Position numbers and translations under genes: made by a program
The notes under the pieces: model-generated
Seen by the model: only the letters and a program-made list of their open reading frames with translations
Database searches by the model: none
What the model was told of the DNA's origin: nothing
Shown here: positions 18,100 to 27,266 of the stretch, one piece after another
Numbering within the stretch: the stretch's first letter is position 1
Layout of the letters: each line of letters opens with the position of its first letter
Source: Myxococcaceae bacterium
Lineage (GTDB): Bacteria; Myxococcota; Myxococcia; Myxococcales; Myxococcaceae
Assembly: GCA_016926755.1 (NCBI GenBank)
Contig: JAFGNZ010000326.1
Span: forward strand, 1 to 64,000
Reading direction: 5' to 3'
Length of the DNA stretch: 64,000 nt

Positions 18100-18597
18100 G
18101 TGCAGACCAGCTTCAAGACTGGTGACAAGGCGGTTTACCCGGGGCAGGGCGTGGGCGAGGTGATGGGCATCGAGCACACCGAGGTGGCCGGGCAGCGCCA
18201 GTCGTTCTACGTGCTGCGCATCCTGGAGAACGGGATGCGGATCATGATCCCAATCAACAAGGTTGGGTCCGTCGGCCTGCGAGAGATCATCAGCGAGGAG
18301 GACGTCAAGCAAGTCTACTCGATCCTCCGGGAGAAGGACATCTCGGTCGACTCCACCACCTGGAACCGCCGCTACCGGGAGTACATGGAGAAGATCAAGA
18401 CGGGCTCCGTCTTCGAGATCGCCGAGGTGCTGCGCGATCTGTACCTCCTCAAGGGTGACAAGGATCTCTCCTTCGGTGAGCGCAAGATGCTGGACACGGC
18501 GCGCTCGCTGCTCATCAAGGAGCTGTCGCTGGCCAAGGACTGCTCCGAGGAAGAGATCGAGGCGGACCTGAAGAAGATCTTCAACATCACCGCCTAG
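18100..18597 (+). CDS. cdnL: CdnL, CarD-family RNA polymerase-binding factor
   Basis: A 165-residue protein whose sequence I recognise as nearly identical to myxobacterial CdnL. Residues 1-70 form the CarD/TRCF Tudor-like domain (FKTGDKAVYPGQGVGEV, MIPINKVGSVGLR) that contacts the RNA polymerase beta subunit. Residues 75-165 form the helical C-terminal domain that stabilises open complexes at sigma-A promoters, including rRNA promoters; CdnL is essential in Myxococcus xanthus. Start GTG with a strong AAGGAGG 10 nt upstream. Closed by an intrinsic terminator. It lacks the high-mobility-group-like AT-hook tail of CarD, which separates it from that paralogue. Confidence 0.97.
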   Translation: MQTSFKTGDKAVYPGQGVGEVMGIEHTEVAGQRQSFYVLRILENGMRIMIPINKVGSVGLREIISEEDVKQVYSILREKDISVDSTTWNRRYREYMEKIKTGSVFEIAEVLRDLYLLKGDKDLSFGERKMLDTARSLLIKELSLAKDCSEEEIEADLKKIFNITA

Positions 18598-18625
18598 CGA
18601 ACGCTGCGCCGCTGGCGCATGCTCG

Positions 18626-18659
18626 GCCCCGGGACCCCGAGAGGGACCCGGGGCTTTTT
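18626..18659 (+). terminator. Intrinsic terminator after cdnL
   Basis: GCCCCGGG (18626-18633) pairs with CCCGGGGC (18647-18654), 13-nt loop, followed by TTTTTC. It abuts the start codon of the next gene. Confidence 0.85.
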
Positions 18660-18660
18660 C

Positions 18661-19329
18661 ATGTCCGAAGATCAGCTCGTCCGAGAGGAGCGGGAGCGGC
18701 GCATCGCGGAGCTGGAGGCGCGGCTGGCTCGGCGCCCGCGGAGCCCGTTGAGGGCGCCGGTGTCGCTGGTGGCCATCGGGGTGGCGGTGGCGCTGCTGTG
18801 GATGCAGCGGCGGGAGCTGCTGTACTTCTTCTCGTCCCGGGAGCCGCTGTCGCTGGGGGCGGAGGGGAGCTACCGCTACCCGGCGCTGGTCTCCAATCGC
18901 TACGCCCAACTGCACGGCCTGCCCACCTCCGTTGGTGCCTATGAGCGTGACGGGAGCGCGGTGTTCGTCCTGGTGGGGCTGAGGGAGTCCCCCTTCGTGG
19001 TGCGCCGCCCGGCGCTGCCGGGGGAGGACTGGCTCCCCGGGAGGACACCTCCGCGCCCGGACCAGCGCCCCTTCGCGGTGAGGGGGCGGCTGCTGGCCGA
19101 GCAGGATGCGCCCCGCTACCAGGAGGCGTTCACGCTGCTCCGCTCGAAGGGGGAGGTGCAGCCGCTGGAGGGGCGGCTGTGGATCGTGATCGAGGGGGAG
19201 CGACCAGGAGAGGACGTGGGGCGGCTGATGGTGTCGCTGCTGCTGGTACTCGTCATCGCCGCGAACGGCGTGCTCCTGGTGCGAGGTCTGCGCCGGGGCC
19301 CGGCTCCTTCCGGGGAAGGGCGGGAGTGA
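18661..19329 (+). CDS. Hypothetical membrane protein with two membrane segments
   Basis: A 222-residue protein. An Arg/Glu-rich coiled-coil start (about 5-28) leads into one transmembrane helix (about 38-50), a roughly 140-residue extracytoplasmic domain starting after YFFSSREPLSLG, and a second helix near the C-terminus (about 188-208). The middle domain has FAVRGRLL and LWIVIEGERPGED strands, but I recognise no family. The ATG at 18661 lies directly after the cdnL terminator with no ribosome-binding site. An upstream ATG at 18619 would put the start inside the hairpin. The start is therefore uncertain, and the terminator may read through or the true start may be internal. Confidence 0.7.
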   Translation: MSEDQLVREERERRIAELEARLARRPRSPLRAPVSLVAIGVAVALLWMQRRELLYFFSSREPLSLGAEGSYRYPALVSNRYAQLHGLPTSVGAYERDGSAVFVLVGLRESPFVVRRPALPGEDWLPGRTPPRPDQRPFAVRGRLLAEQDAPRYQEAFTLLRSKGEVQPLEGRLWIVIEGERPGEDVGRLMVSLLLVLVIAANGVLLVRGLRRGPAPSGEGRE

Positions 19330-19362
19330 AGGGCAGCGCCCTCTGGGGCCTTGCCGGACGCT

Positions 19363-20859
19363 CTACGGCTTGCCGTCCAGCGCCTGGAGCTCCGCCTTGG
19401 CCCAGGTGTTGGAGGGATCGTACTTGAGGGCTGTCTCGAAGGACGCGCGGGCCGCATCCCTGGAGCCTGCTTTCACCTGCGCCTGACCGGCTTGGGTGTA
19501 GAGCCGGCCGAGCTGCTGGCGGAGCTTGCGCCCCTGAACGCTCCACCCCTGGGACAGCTCCTGATCCACGGCGAGGGCGGTGGTGAGGTGCCGGATCGCG
19601 CCGGCGGTATCCCGAGCGCTGAGCGCCTTCTGCCCTTCGGTCGCGGCGCTCTGATACTCGGCGATCTGCTTCGCCAGCGGCGCGTACGGACTCTTGCGAG
19701 CCAGGCTCAGCGCGACCTCCACCTCCCCCTTCTCATAGAGGGAGAGGATGTCGGCGCGCGCCACGGTCGCGGGCGGGGCGACGGGGGCCTTCTTGGTGGC
19801 AGAGGAGGGCTCGCTCGAGGCCTCCTGGCGCTTCGGGGCTCTGGCGATCGATCTGGAACCGGACTCCTTCCGGGACGAGGAGGACTTCGCGACAGCGGCG
19901 CTGCCGCGAGGGTTCTCGGCCTTGGGCTCCGCCGGCTCTGGCGCCTCCTCCCGAGGCAGGACGACCGCGAGGGTGGGAGGGGGCTCCTCTGCCGGCTCCG
20001 GGGCCGCCGCCAGGCTCTCCTCCTCCGAGGCGGGAGGCGGCGGAATGGAGTCGCTCTCGGCCTCCTGCGCGGGGGCGTCCGTGGGCGCAACCGGGGCGCT
20101 CTCGGCCTGCTGCGCGTCGGAGGCCGGCTGCCCGGGGTCCGAGAACTTCACCAGGGCCACGGTGAGCAGGGCCGCCGCCGCCGAGCCCACGGCTGTCGCC
20201 ACGAGGGCCACGCGCGGCAGGCTCATGCCCTTGCGCTTGGACGGGCGGACCGGGAGCGAGACCTGGGGCACCTGGTCCGAGGTGATGGATCCATGCCCCC
20301 GCAGCTTCAAGATCGCGTTGCCCAGGGAGATCTCGTCGCCGAGGTGGATCTCCTTGTCCCCGCTGAGCTTCACCCGGTTCACGAAGGTGCCGTTCTGGCT
20401 GCCCAGATCGCGCAGGACGAAGCGGTCCGCCTGGCGTACGAGCTGGGCGTGGCGGCGGCTGATGGAGGGGTGCTGCAGGCGCAGATCACACGCGGACGCG
20501 CGGCCAATGACGAGCGGGCCCTGCTTGACCGGGATGAGCTGCCCGGCGCCGGGGCCCTTCTCCACGTACAGGTAGGCCGGCACGTGGCCGGGGTCCGAGT
20601 ATTCGTTCGTGTCGAACCGCGTGGCCAGCTCCCGATCCTTGGTGACCTCGCGCGTGCCGCGGTGGCCGCGCGCCATCCGACGTGGCCCGGCGGGGAACTG
20701 CGGGACGCGCTGCGGACGCGGATCGTCCTCCTGCAGCGGCGCCACCTCGTCGTCATCGAACGGCAGCTCCACTTCCTCCTTCTTGGGCGCAGCCGCGGCC
20801 GGGGGGCGGGGAGGGCGCGGCGGGCGTTTGGGGTTGGAGGGAGCCATTCCAGGAGCCAT
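19363..20859 (-). CDS. FHA-domain membrane protein with C-terminal TPRs
   Basis: A 498-residue protein. A disordered Pro/Ala/Lys-rich start (1-30) leads to an FHA domain (about 95-190) with VIGRASACDLRL, SISRRHAQL and SQNGTFVNR, the full phosphothreonine-binding set. One transmembrane helix follows (about 212-235), then a long Ala/Glu/Pro-rich linker (about 240-375). The C-terminus (about 380-498) is helical with TPR-like repeats (ALSARDTAGAIRHLTTALAVDQ). It would read kinase signals in the cytosol while its TPRs sit outside the inner membrane. The same logic (FHA plus anchor) is seen in the smaller protein at 12966-13793. Convergent with the gene ending at 19329. Confidence 0.87.
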   Translation of the reverse strand: MAPGMAPSNPKRPPRPPRPPAAAAPKKEEVELPFDDDEVAPLQEDDPRPQRVPQFPAGPRRMARGHRGTREVTKDRELATRFDTNEYSDPGHVPAYLYVEKGPGAGQLIPVKQGPLVIGRASACDLRLQHPSISRRHAQLVRQADRFVLRDLGSQNGTFVNRVKLSGDKEIHLGDEISLGNAILKLRGHGSITSDQVPQVSLPVRPSKRKGMSLPRVALVATAVGSAAAALLTVALVKFSDPGQPASDAQQAESAPVAPTDAPAQEAESDSIPPPPASEEESLAAAPEPAEEPPPTLAVVLPREEAPEPAEPKAENPRGSAAVAKSSSSRKESGSRSIARAPKRQEASSEPSSATKKAPVAPPATVARADILSLYEKGEVEVALSLARKSPYAPLAKQIAEYQSAATEGQKALSARDTAGAIRHLTTALAVDQELSQGWSVQGRKLRQQLGRLYTQAGQAQVKAGSRDAARASFETALKYDPSNTWAKAELQALDGKP

Positions 20860-20941
20860 TCTCCCAGAAAGGTGGCTGGCTCTGCCACATTCAGGTGTCT
20901 AGAGTGCCGCCGTCCGTTGACTGATGGGAGGAACCCCCACT

Positions 20942-22420
20942 GTGGCGCAGCCGTCGATCACGCTCTTCAACACGCTGACGATGCAGAAGGAACCCCTGGT
21001 CCCCACCGAGCCAGGAGCTGTGCGGGTTTACGTCTGTGGCCCCACTGTCTACAGCTACATACATGTGGGCAATGCGCGCACCTTTACGTCCTTCGACGTG
21101 GTGGTGCGGTACCTGCGGTACCAGGGGTACCGGGTGACGTACGTGCGCAACTACACGGACGTGGACGACAAGATCATCAAGGCGGCGCACGAGACGGGGG
21201 AGGATCCGGTCGCGCTGGCGGCGCGGTTCGTGGAGATCTTCCGAGAGGACGCGCGAGCGCTGCACATGCAGGAGCCGGACGTCTCGCCGAAGGTGAGCGA
21301 GCACATCCCGGAGATCATCCGAATCATCGAGAAGCTGGTGGAGCGGGGCGTGGCGTACGAGTCCCAGGGGGACGTGTACTTCTCGGTGAGCCGCTACCCG
21401 GAGTACGCGAAGCTGTCCAAGCGCAACCTGGACGACTTGAGGGCGGGCGAGCGCGTCCAGCCGGGCGAGCAGAAGCACGAGCCGCTGGACTTCGCGCTCT
21501 GGAAGGCGGCCAAGCCGGGCGAGCCGGCGTGGGATAGCCCGTGGGGGAAGGGGCGGCCGGGCTGGCACATCGAGTGCTCGGCGATGAGCGCGCGGTACCT
21601 GGGAGAGTCGTTCGACATCCACGGGGGCGCGCTGGATCTGATCTTCCCGCACCACGAGAACGAGATCGCCCAGAGCGAGGCGGCGAGCGGTAAGCGCTTC
21701 GCGAAGTACTGGATGCACTGCGGCTTCCTGGACATCGAAGGCGCGAAGATGTCCAAGTCGCTGGGGAACGTGGTGCGGCTGCGGGACGCGCTGGCGAAGG
21801 TGGACGCGGAGGCGCTGCGGCTCTTCTTCCTGTCCACGCACTACCGGCACCCGCTGGATTTCTCGGACAAGGCGATCGCGGATGCCGAGCAGCGCATGGA
21901 GTACTTCTACGAGACGCTGCGCAAGGTGGACGAGAAGGTGGCGGGCAAGGACTTCGGGAAGGGGCCGCTGCACGGTGAGCCGGGCCGCTTCCTGAAGGAG
22001 TTCGAGGCGGCGATGGACGACGACTTCAACTGCGCGGGGGCGCTGGGCGGGCTGTCGGGCCTCTTCGGGCTGATGAACGAGCTGGTGGACAAGCCGCCGG
22101 TGAAGGACAAGGCGCTGGTGGGGCGGACGCTCCAGGCGCTGCGTGAGGACGTGCGCAAGGTGTCCGGGGTGCTGGGGCTGTTCGAGGACGATCCGGGGCA
22201 GTGGCTCCTGCGGCGGCGGGAGCGGGCGGTGCGCGAGCGCGGCATCGACGTGGCGGAGGTGGAGCGGCTGATCGCCGACCGCAACGAGGCGCGGAAGGCG
22301 AAGAACTTCGCGGAGGCGGATCGGCTGCGCGCGGAGCTGAAGTCCAAGGGCGTGGAGATCATGGACACGGCCGGCGGCACCACGTGGAAGGTGGCTCCCC
22401 CCGCGGCAGAGACCGCCTGA
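20942..22420 (+). CDS. cysS: Cysteinyl-tRNA synthetase
   Basis: A 492-residue class I aminoacyl-tRNA synthetase that charges tRNA-Cys. Signatures: CGPTVYSYIHVGNART (zinc-binding Cys plus the HIGH-type motif), TDVDDKII, the second zinc region GWHIECSAM, HHENEIAQSEA, and AKMSKSLGN (the KMSKS loop). The start is taken as GTG 20942, because GGGAGG at 20926-20931 sits 10 nt upstream. An in-frame ATG at 20924 overlaps that ribosome-binding site and is less likely. Divergent from the FHA/TPR gene. Confidence 0.96.
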   Translation: MAQPSITLFNTLTMQKEPLVPTEPGAVRVYVCGPTVYSYIHVGNARTFTSFDVVVRYLRYQGYRVTYVRNYTDVDDKIIKAAHETGEDPVALAARFVEIFREDARALHMQEPDVSPKVSEHIPEIIRIIEKLVERGVAYESQGDVYFSVSRYPEYAKLSKRNLDDLRAGERVQPGEQKHEPLDFALWKAAKPGEPAWDSPWGKGRPGWHIECSAMSARYLGESFDIHGGALDLIFPHHENEIAQSEAASGKRFAKYWMHCGFLDIEGAKMSKSLGNVVRLRDALAKVDAEALRLFFLSTHYRHPLDFSDKAIADAEQRMEYFYETLRKVDEKVAGKDFGKGPLHGEPGRFLKEFEAAMDDDFNCAGALGGLSGLFGLMNELVDKPPVKDKALVGRTLQALREDVRKVSGVLGLFEDDPGQWLLRRRERAVRERGIDVAEVERLIADRNEARKAKNFAEADRLRAELKSKGVEIMDTAGGTTWKVAPPAAETA

Positions 22421-22439
22421 ACCCGCCGGTCTCCCTCCT

Positions 22440-22472
22440 GGCTGGCGTGCAGGCATGCAAGAAGTGCCAGCC
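22440..22472 (+). terminator. Hairpin after cysS
   Basis: GGCTGGC (22440-22446) pairs with GCCAGCC (22466-22472), 19-nt loop, 19 nt after the cysS stop. There is no T-tract, so it could equally be a leader structure of uvrB. Confidence 0.35.
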
Positions 22473-22504
22473 TGCCTCATGGGCGGATGTTAAACCTCCG
22501 GGTC

Positions 22505-24604
22505 ATGCCGGACTTCCAGATCGTCAGTGACTACAAGCCGCAGGGCGACCAGCCGAGGGCCATCGCCGAGCTGACCGAGGGGGTGCTGCGCGGGGACAGG
22601 TACCAGACCCTGCTCGGCGTCACCGGCTCGGGGAAGACCTTCACCATGGCGAACGTGATCGCCAACGTGAAGCGGCCCACGCTGATCATCGCGCACAACA
22701 AGACCCTGGCCGCCCAGCTCTACGGCGAGTTCAAGGAGGTCTTCCCGAGCAGCGCCGTCGAGTACTTCGTCTCCTACTACGACTACTACCAGCCCGAGGC
22801 CTACGTCCCCTCGTCGGACACCTTCATCGAGAAGGACTCGTCCATCAACGACGAGATCGAGCGGATGCGCCACTCGGCCACCCACAGCCTGCGCACCCGC
22901 GACGACGTGATCATCGTGGCCAGCGTGTCCTGCATCTACGGCCTGGGCACCGCGCGCTCCTACGTGGACATGGCCATCCAGGTGAACCTGGGCGCGGAGC
23001 TGGGGCGCGACACGCTCATGCGCCGGCTGGTGGAGGCCCAGTACGAGCGCAACGACTTCGACTTCCACCGCGGCACCTTCCGCGCCCGAGGAGACACCGT
23101 GGAGATCTTCCCCGCCTACGAGGAGGAGCGCGCCGTCCGCGTCAGCTTCTTCGGGGACGAGGTGGAGAAGATCACCGAGTTCGATCCGCTGCGCGGCCTC
23201 ACCCTGGGCACGCTGGAGAAGATCGTCATCTTCCCCGCCAGCCACTACGTGACGGAGGAGGACACCCGCAAGCGCGCGCTCCAGACCATCCGCGACGAGC
23301 TGTCCGAGCGGCTCCAGCTCTTCAAGAAGGAGGGCAAGCTGCTGGAGGCGCAGCGGCTCGAGCAGCGCACGATGTTCGATCTCGAGATGATCGAGCAGGT
23401 GGGCTTCTGCAACGGCATCGAGAACTACTCGCGCCACTTCTCGGGCCGCGCGCCCGGCGAGCCGCCGCCGTGCCTGATCGACTACTTCCCGCGCAACCTG
23501 CTCGTCCTCATCGACGAGAGCCACCAGACGATCCCGCAGATCGGCGCCATGTACCGCGGCGACCGCTCGCGCAAGGAGACGCTGGTAAACTTCGGCTTCC
23601 GCCTGCCGAGCGCCCTGGACAACCGGCCGCTCAAGTTCGGCGAGTTCGAGGAGATGGTGCAGCAGGCCGTCTTCGTCTCCGCCACCCCGGCCGAGTACGA
23701 GCTGCAGAAGAGCAAGGGCGTGGTGGTGGAGCAGATCATCCGCCCCACCGGCCTGATGGATCCCCCGGTGGAGGTCCGCCCCGCCGCCAACCAGGTGGAC
23801 GATCTGCTGGAGGAGGTCCGCGTCCGCGTGTCCCGCCAGGAGCGCGTCCTGGTGACGACGCTCACCAAGCGCATGGCGGAGGATCTCACCGAGTACTTCA
23901 CGGACGTGGGCGTCAAGGTCCGCTACCTGCACTCGGACATCGACGCCATCGAGCGCACCGCCATCATCCGGGATCTGCGCAAGGGCGTCTTCGACGTGCT
24001 GGTGGGCATCAACCTGCTGCGCGAGGGCCTGGACATCCCCGAGGTGTCCCTGGTGGCCATCCTGGACGCGGACAAGGAGGGCTTCCTGCGCAGCCACGTC
24101 TCGCTCATCCAGACGATCGGGCGCGCGGCGCGAAACCTCCACGGCCACGTCCTCATGTACTCGGACCAGATGACCGAGTCGATGCAGAAGGCCATCGACG
24201 AGACCAACCGCCGCCGCGAGGTCCAGCGCCGCTACAACGAGGAGCACGGCGTCACCCCGCGCTCCGTCAAGAGCGCCATCCTGGATTTGTCCGCGCAGCT
24301 CTATGACGCGGACCCCATGGCCCTGCCCCTGGCGGCCGACGCCGCGAACGATCTGCTCATCCCGAAGGAGATCAAGCGCCTCATCGAGGAGTTCACGAAG
24401 GACATGCAGCGCGCCGCCGACGAGATGGAGTTCGAGAAGGCCGCGCAGTTCCGCGATCGCATCCTGCTGCTCAAGGACATGGATCTGGGCCTCAAGCCGC
24501 CCAGCCGCACGCTGCTGGCCGCCCCGCCCAAGCCCGCCGAGCCCCAGGGCTCCATGAAGGGCCGCCGAGGTGCCGCCGCCGCTCGGGGGCGGAGGAGGAA
24601 GTAG
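22505..24604 (+). CDS. uvrB: UvrABC excinuclease subunit B
   Basis: A 699-residue helicase-like core of nucleotide excision repair, which loads at damage from UvrA and then recruits UvrC. Walker A is GVTGSGKT (about 38-45). The beta-hairpin that opens DNA is [23 protein letters not shown] is the Walker B region, and [12 protein letters not shown] and QTIGRAARN are later helicase motifs. The C-terminal UVR domain ([24 protein letters not shown]) binds UvrC. It is slightly longer than typical because of a basic Pro/Arg tail (about 670-699). The ATG at 22505 gives the family N-terminus. uvrC follows after 6 nt. Confidence 0.97.
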   Translation: MPDFQIVSDYKPQGDQPRAIAELTEGVLRGDRYQTLLGVTGSGKTFTMANVIANVKRPTLIIAHNKTLAAQLYGEFKEVFPSSAVEYFVSYYDYYQPEAYVPSSDTFIEKDSSINDEIERMRHSATHSLRTRDDVIIVASVSCIYGLGTARSYVDMAIQVNLGAELGRDTLMRRLVEAQYERNDFDFHRGTFRARGDTVEIFPAYEEERAVRVSFFGDEVEKITEFDPLRGLTLGTLEKIVIFPASHYVTEEDTRKRALQTIRDELSERLQLFKKEGKLLEAQRLEQRTMFDLEMIEQVGFCNGIENYSRHFSGRAPGEPPPCLIDYFPRNLLVLIDESHQTIPQIGAMYRGDRSRKETLVNFGFRLPSALDNRPLKFGEFEEMVQQAVFVSATPAEYELQKSKGVVVEQIIRPTGLMDPPVEVRPAANQVDDLLEEVRVRVSRQERVLVTTLTKRMAEDLTEYFTDVGVKVRYLHSDIDAIERTAIIRDLRKGVFDVLVGINLLREGLDIPEVSLVAILDADKEGFLRSHVSLIQTIGRAARNLHGHVLMYSDQMTESMQKAIDETNRRREVQRRYNEEHGVTPRSVKSAILDLSAQLYDADPMALPLAADAANDLLIPKEIKRLIEEFTKDMQRAADEMEFEKAAQFRDRILLLKDMDLGLKPPSRTLLAAPPKPAEPQGSMKGRRGAAAARGRRRK

Positions 24605-24610
24605 GCCGCC

Positions 24611-26551
24611 ATGGATGCCCAGCTCCAGGAGAAGCTGGACTCCCTGCCCACCGAGCCCGGCGTGTACCTGATGAAGGACCGCCGCGGCCAGATCATCTAC
24701 GTCGGCAAGGCCATCAACCTTCGCAACCGGGTGCGCTCGTACTTCACCCGGACGGGTGACACGCGCGTCTTCGTCTCGATGCTCGACTCGGTGCTGGGGG
24801 ACATCGAGACGATGCTCGTCCACAACGAGAAGGAGGCGCTCCTCCTCGAGAACGAGCTGATCAAGAAGCACAAGCCGCGCTTCAACGTGCTGCTCAAGGA
24901 CGACAAGCAGTTCATCTCCTTGCGGCTGGACAAGACGCAGCAGTACCCGCGGCTGGAGGTGGTGCGCAAGTACGAGCGGGATGGGGCGCGCTACTTCGGG
25001 CCCTACTCGAGCGCGGGCGCCATCCGCGAGACGCTGCGCCTCATCAACCGCTACTTCCACCTGCGCACGTGCACGGATCACGTGCTGGCCAACCGCAAGC
25101 GGCCGTGTCTGCTGCACCAGATCGGCCGCTGCCCCGCGCCCTGCGTCTACCCGGTGCCACCCGAGGAGTACCGTCGCAGCGTGGACGAGGTGGTGCTGTT
25201 CCTGGAGGGCAAGGCGGGCGAGCTGGTGGACGGCCTCAAGGGCCGCATGCGGCGCGCGGCGTCCGAGCTGAAGTTCGAGGAGGCCGCGCGCCTGAGGGAT
25301 CAGCTCCAGGCCATCGAGCGCAGCCTGGAGCGCCAGAAGGTGGCCACCAGCGACTTCAAGGATCAGGACGTCTTCGCCTTCTACCGCGAGGGTGATCGCA
25401 TCCTCTTCTACGTCCTCTGGGTCCGGCAGGGCCGGCTCAACGGCGGCCAGGCCTTCCCCTCCGGCAGCCAGGAGTTCCCGGACGAGGAGCTGCTGCCCTC
25501 CTTCGTCAACCTCTACTATGATCAGGGCAGCCTCGTGCCCGAGGAGGTCCTCCTCCCGCTGGAGCCGGAGAGCCTGGAGGGCCTGGAGTCGCTCCTCTCC
25601 GAGCGCAAGGGCGAGAGGGTCCGCGTGCTGGTGCCCAAGCGCGGCGAGAAGCATGAGCTGGTGCTCATGGCCCGCAAGAACGCCGAGCAGGCCTTCGCCG
25701 AGCGCAAGCGCACCAAGGACGAGACGGACGCGGTGCTCTCCCGGCTCCAGCAGAAGCTGCACCTGCGCAACTTCCCGCGCCGCATGGAGTGCTTCGACAT
25801 CTCGCACTTCCAGGGCTCCAGCATCGTCGCCTCCCAGGTGGCCGTCACCGATGGGGACACGGACAAGTCGCGCTACCGCCGCTTCAAGATCAAGACGCTG
25901 GAGAAGCAGGACGACTTCGCCAGCATGTACGAGGTGCTCTCGCGCCGGCTCAAGCGGGGCCTGGAGGAGAAGGACCTGCCGGATCTGCTGGTGATCGACG
26001 GCGGCAAGGGCCAGCTCGCCAGCGCCCACGCGGCCATGAAGGACCTGGGCGTCGAGGGCGTGGATGTCGTCGGGCTGGCCAAGAGTCGCGACCAGGAGGT
26101 GTTCGATCGGGACGAGGAGAGCGCCCGCAGCCCCGAGCGTGTCTTCGTCCTGGGGCGCAAGGATCCCATCGTCCTGCCGCAGAACTCCGCCGAGATCTTC
26201 ATGCTCACCCGCATGCGGGATGAGGCGCACCGCTTCGCCATCACCTACCAGCAGAAGGATCTGCGCAAGAGCCGCGTCCGCTCGGCCCTGGAGGAGATCC
26301 CCGGTGTGGGGGAGCTGCGCCGGAAGGCGCTGCTGCGCCACTTCGGATCACTCAAGCGAGTGGGCGAGGCGAGCATCGAGGCGCTGGCGGAGGTGGTCGG
26401 CCCCTCGGTAGCCGAGCGGGTCCACGCGGCCCTCCATGGGCACCCCGAGGAGGAGGAGGCAGACCCCGTTCGCGAGGCCTCCCTGGCCGACGCCGGCGCG
26501 GCAGTAGACGAAAAATCCTCGCAGGGAGGGTCGCCAGCCGGCTCGGCGTGA
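24611..26551 (+). CDS. uvrC: UvrABC excinuclease subunit C
   Basis: A 646-residue nuclease that makes both incisions around the lesion bound by UvrB. The N-terminal GIY-YIG domain (about 15-95: [20 protein letters not shown]) cuts 3'. Its UVR domain (about 205-240, [16 protein letters not shown]) meets UvrB. The C-terminal RNase H-like domain carries [10 protein letters not shown] and [12 protein letters not shown], the acidic residues for the 5' cut. Helix-hairpin-helix motifs (about 580-635, [19 protein letters not shown]) bind DNA. It sits 6 nt after uvrB, an operon arrangement not universal in bacteria, where these genes are often apart. The acidic tail past 635 is divergent. Confidence 0.97.
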   Translation: MDAQLQEKLDSLPTEPGVYLMKDRRGQIIYVGKAINLRNRVRSYFTRTGDTRVFVSMLDSVLGDIETMLVHNEKEALLLENELIKKHKPRFNVLLKDDKQFISLRLDKTQQYPRLEVVRKYERDGARYFGPYSSAGAIRETLRLINRYFHLRTCTDHVLANRKRPCLLHQIGRCPAPCVYPVPPEEYRRSVDEVVLFLEGKAGELVDGLKGRMRRAASELKFEEAARLRDQLQAIERSLERQKVATSDFKDQDVFAFYREGDRILFYVLWVRQGRLNGGQAFPSGSQEFPDEELLPSFVNLYYDQGSLVPEEVLLPLEPESLEGLESLLSERKGERVRVLVPKRGEKHELVLMARKNAEQAFAERKRTKDETDAVLSRLQQKLHLRNFPRRMECFDISHFQGSSIVASQVAVTDGDTDKSRYRRFKIKTLEKQDDFASMYEVLSRRLKRGLEEKDLPDLLVIDGGKGQLASAHAAMKDLGVEGVDVVGLAKSRDQEVFDRDEESARSPERVFVLGRKDPIVLPQNSAEIFMLTRMRDEAHRFAITYQQKDLRKSRVRSALEEIPGVGELRRKALLRHFGSLKRVGEASIEALAEVVGPSVAERVHAALHGHPEEEEADPVREASLADAGAAVDEKSSQGGSPAGSA

Positions 26552-26591
26552 TTAATTTTCCGCTCGGGAATTTCGATGGGAAAAGTACGCC

Positions 26592-26617
26592 GGAACCGTG
26601 GGGTTCCAGGGGTTTTT
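26592..26617 (+). terminator. Possible terminator after uvrC
   Basis: GGAACC (26592-26597) pairs with GGTTCC (26602-26607) with a 4-nt loop, then AGGGG and TTTTT. The T-tract is displaced by 5 nt, so it is weaker than the purA and cdnL terminators. Confidence 0.5.
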
Positions 26618-26619
26618 CA

Positions 26620-26649
26620 TTGCGGCTGGGCGCGGCGCTGATTTATAGC
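26620..26649 (+). promoter_or_regulatory. Candidate promoter for the DUF507 gene
   Basis: TTGCGG (26620-26625), an 18-nt spacer and TATAGC (26644-26649). It lies just past the uvrC hairpin and about 45 nt upstream of the chosen start, in an AT-rich pocket unusual for this window. Confidence 0.45.
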
Positions 26650-26693
26650 GATCGCGTTCATAGGCACGCAAAATGAGGGTGAGGGAGCGACAC

Positions 26694-27212
26694 ATGAGGC
26701 TCTATCCGAAGGTGATCCCGATCATCTCGCGCGAATGCATCCAGCTGCTGATGCAGGACGGGGATATCGAGGTGGAGCCGATGCGGGTGGCGGATGCGGA
26801 GATGGACCTGTCGGCCATCATGCGGGAGTACCTCGCCAATGAGGAGCGTGTGAACCAGGCGACGCGCGAGGCCCTGGAGCGTCGCGGGTATGACTACTCC
26901 AAGTTCAACCAGGTGAAGCGTGAGATGGCGGACGTCCGCGGCTTCAAGATGGGGGACGAGGGCATCGAGTACGTCATCAACCAGATGATCGAGTTCCTGC
27001 TGATCAGCCGGAACGTCGAGGAAGTGTTCGCCGCCGACAATGTCCTGCGCTCGAAGATCCACAGCGTGATGAAGAAGCACCTGGACGTGGACGACGAGAT
27101 CGACAAGGAGGCCCGCTCCCGCCTGAAGCACCTGCAGGAGGGCACCAGCGCCTTCGACATCGAGTACAACAAGACGGTCGAGCAGATCCGCCGAGCGCGC
27201 GGCCTCATCTAG
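26694..27212 (+). CDS. DUF507 family protein
   Basis: A 172-residue, mostly helical soluble protein of the DUF507 family found in deltaproteobacteria-type lineages; no function is established. MRLYPKVIPIISRECIQLL is the typical opening, and the second half (residues about 80-172) is a highly charged helix with MKKHLDVDDEIDKEARSRLK. The ATG at 26694 has GAGGGAG 6 nt upstream. An earlier in-frame ATG at 26673 has no ribosome-binding site. It appears monocistronic with its own promoter after uvrC. Confidence 0.85.
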   Translation: MRLYPKVIPIISRECIQLLMQDGDIEVEPMRVADAEMDLSAIMREYLANEERVNQATREALERRGYDYSKFNQVKREMADVRGFKMGDEGIEYVINQMIEFLLISRNVEEVFAADNVLRSKIHSVMKKHLDVDDEIDKEARSRLKHLQEGTSAFDIEYNKTVEQIRRARGLI

Positions 27213-27266
27213 CGGGGCCTGCACGCTCCCGCACCGCTGCCTACCTTGTGTGGAAGGGAGGCAGCG

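Noticed and set aside
22490-26341. A 1283-codon minus-strand frame opposite uvrB and uvrC
   Set aside because: Its product is Leu/Val/His/Arg-rich with no motif. The UvrB and UvrC products on the plus strand match their families fully.
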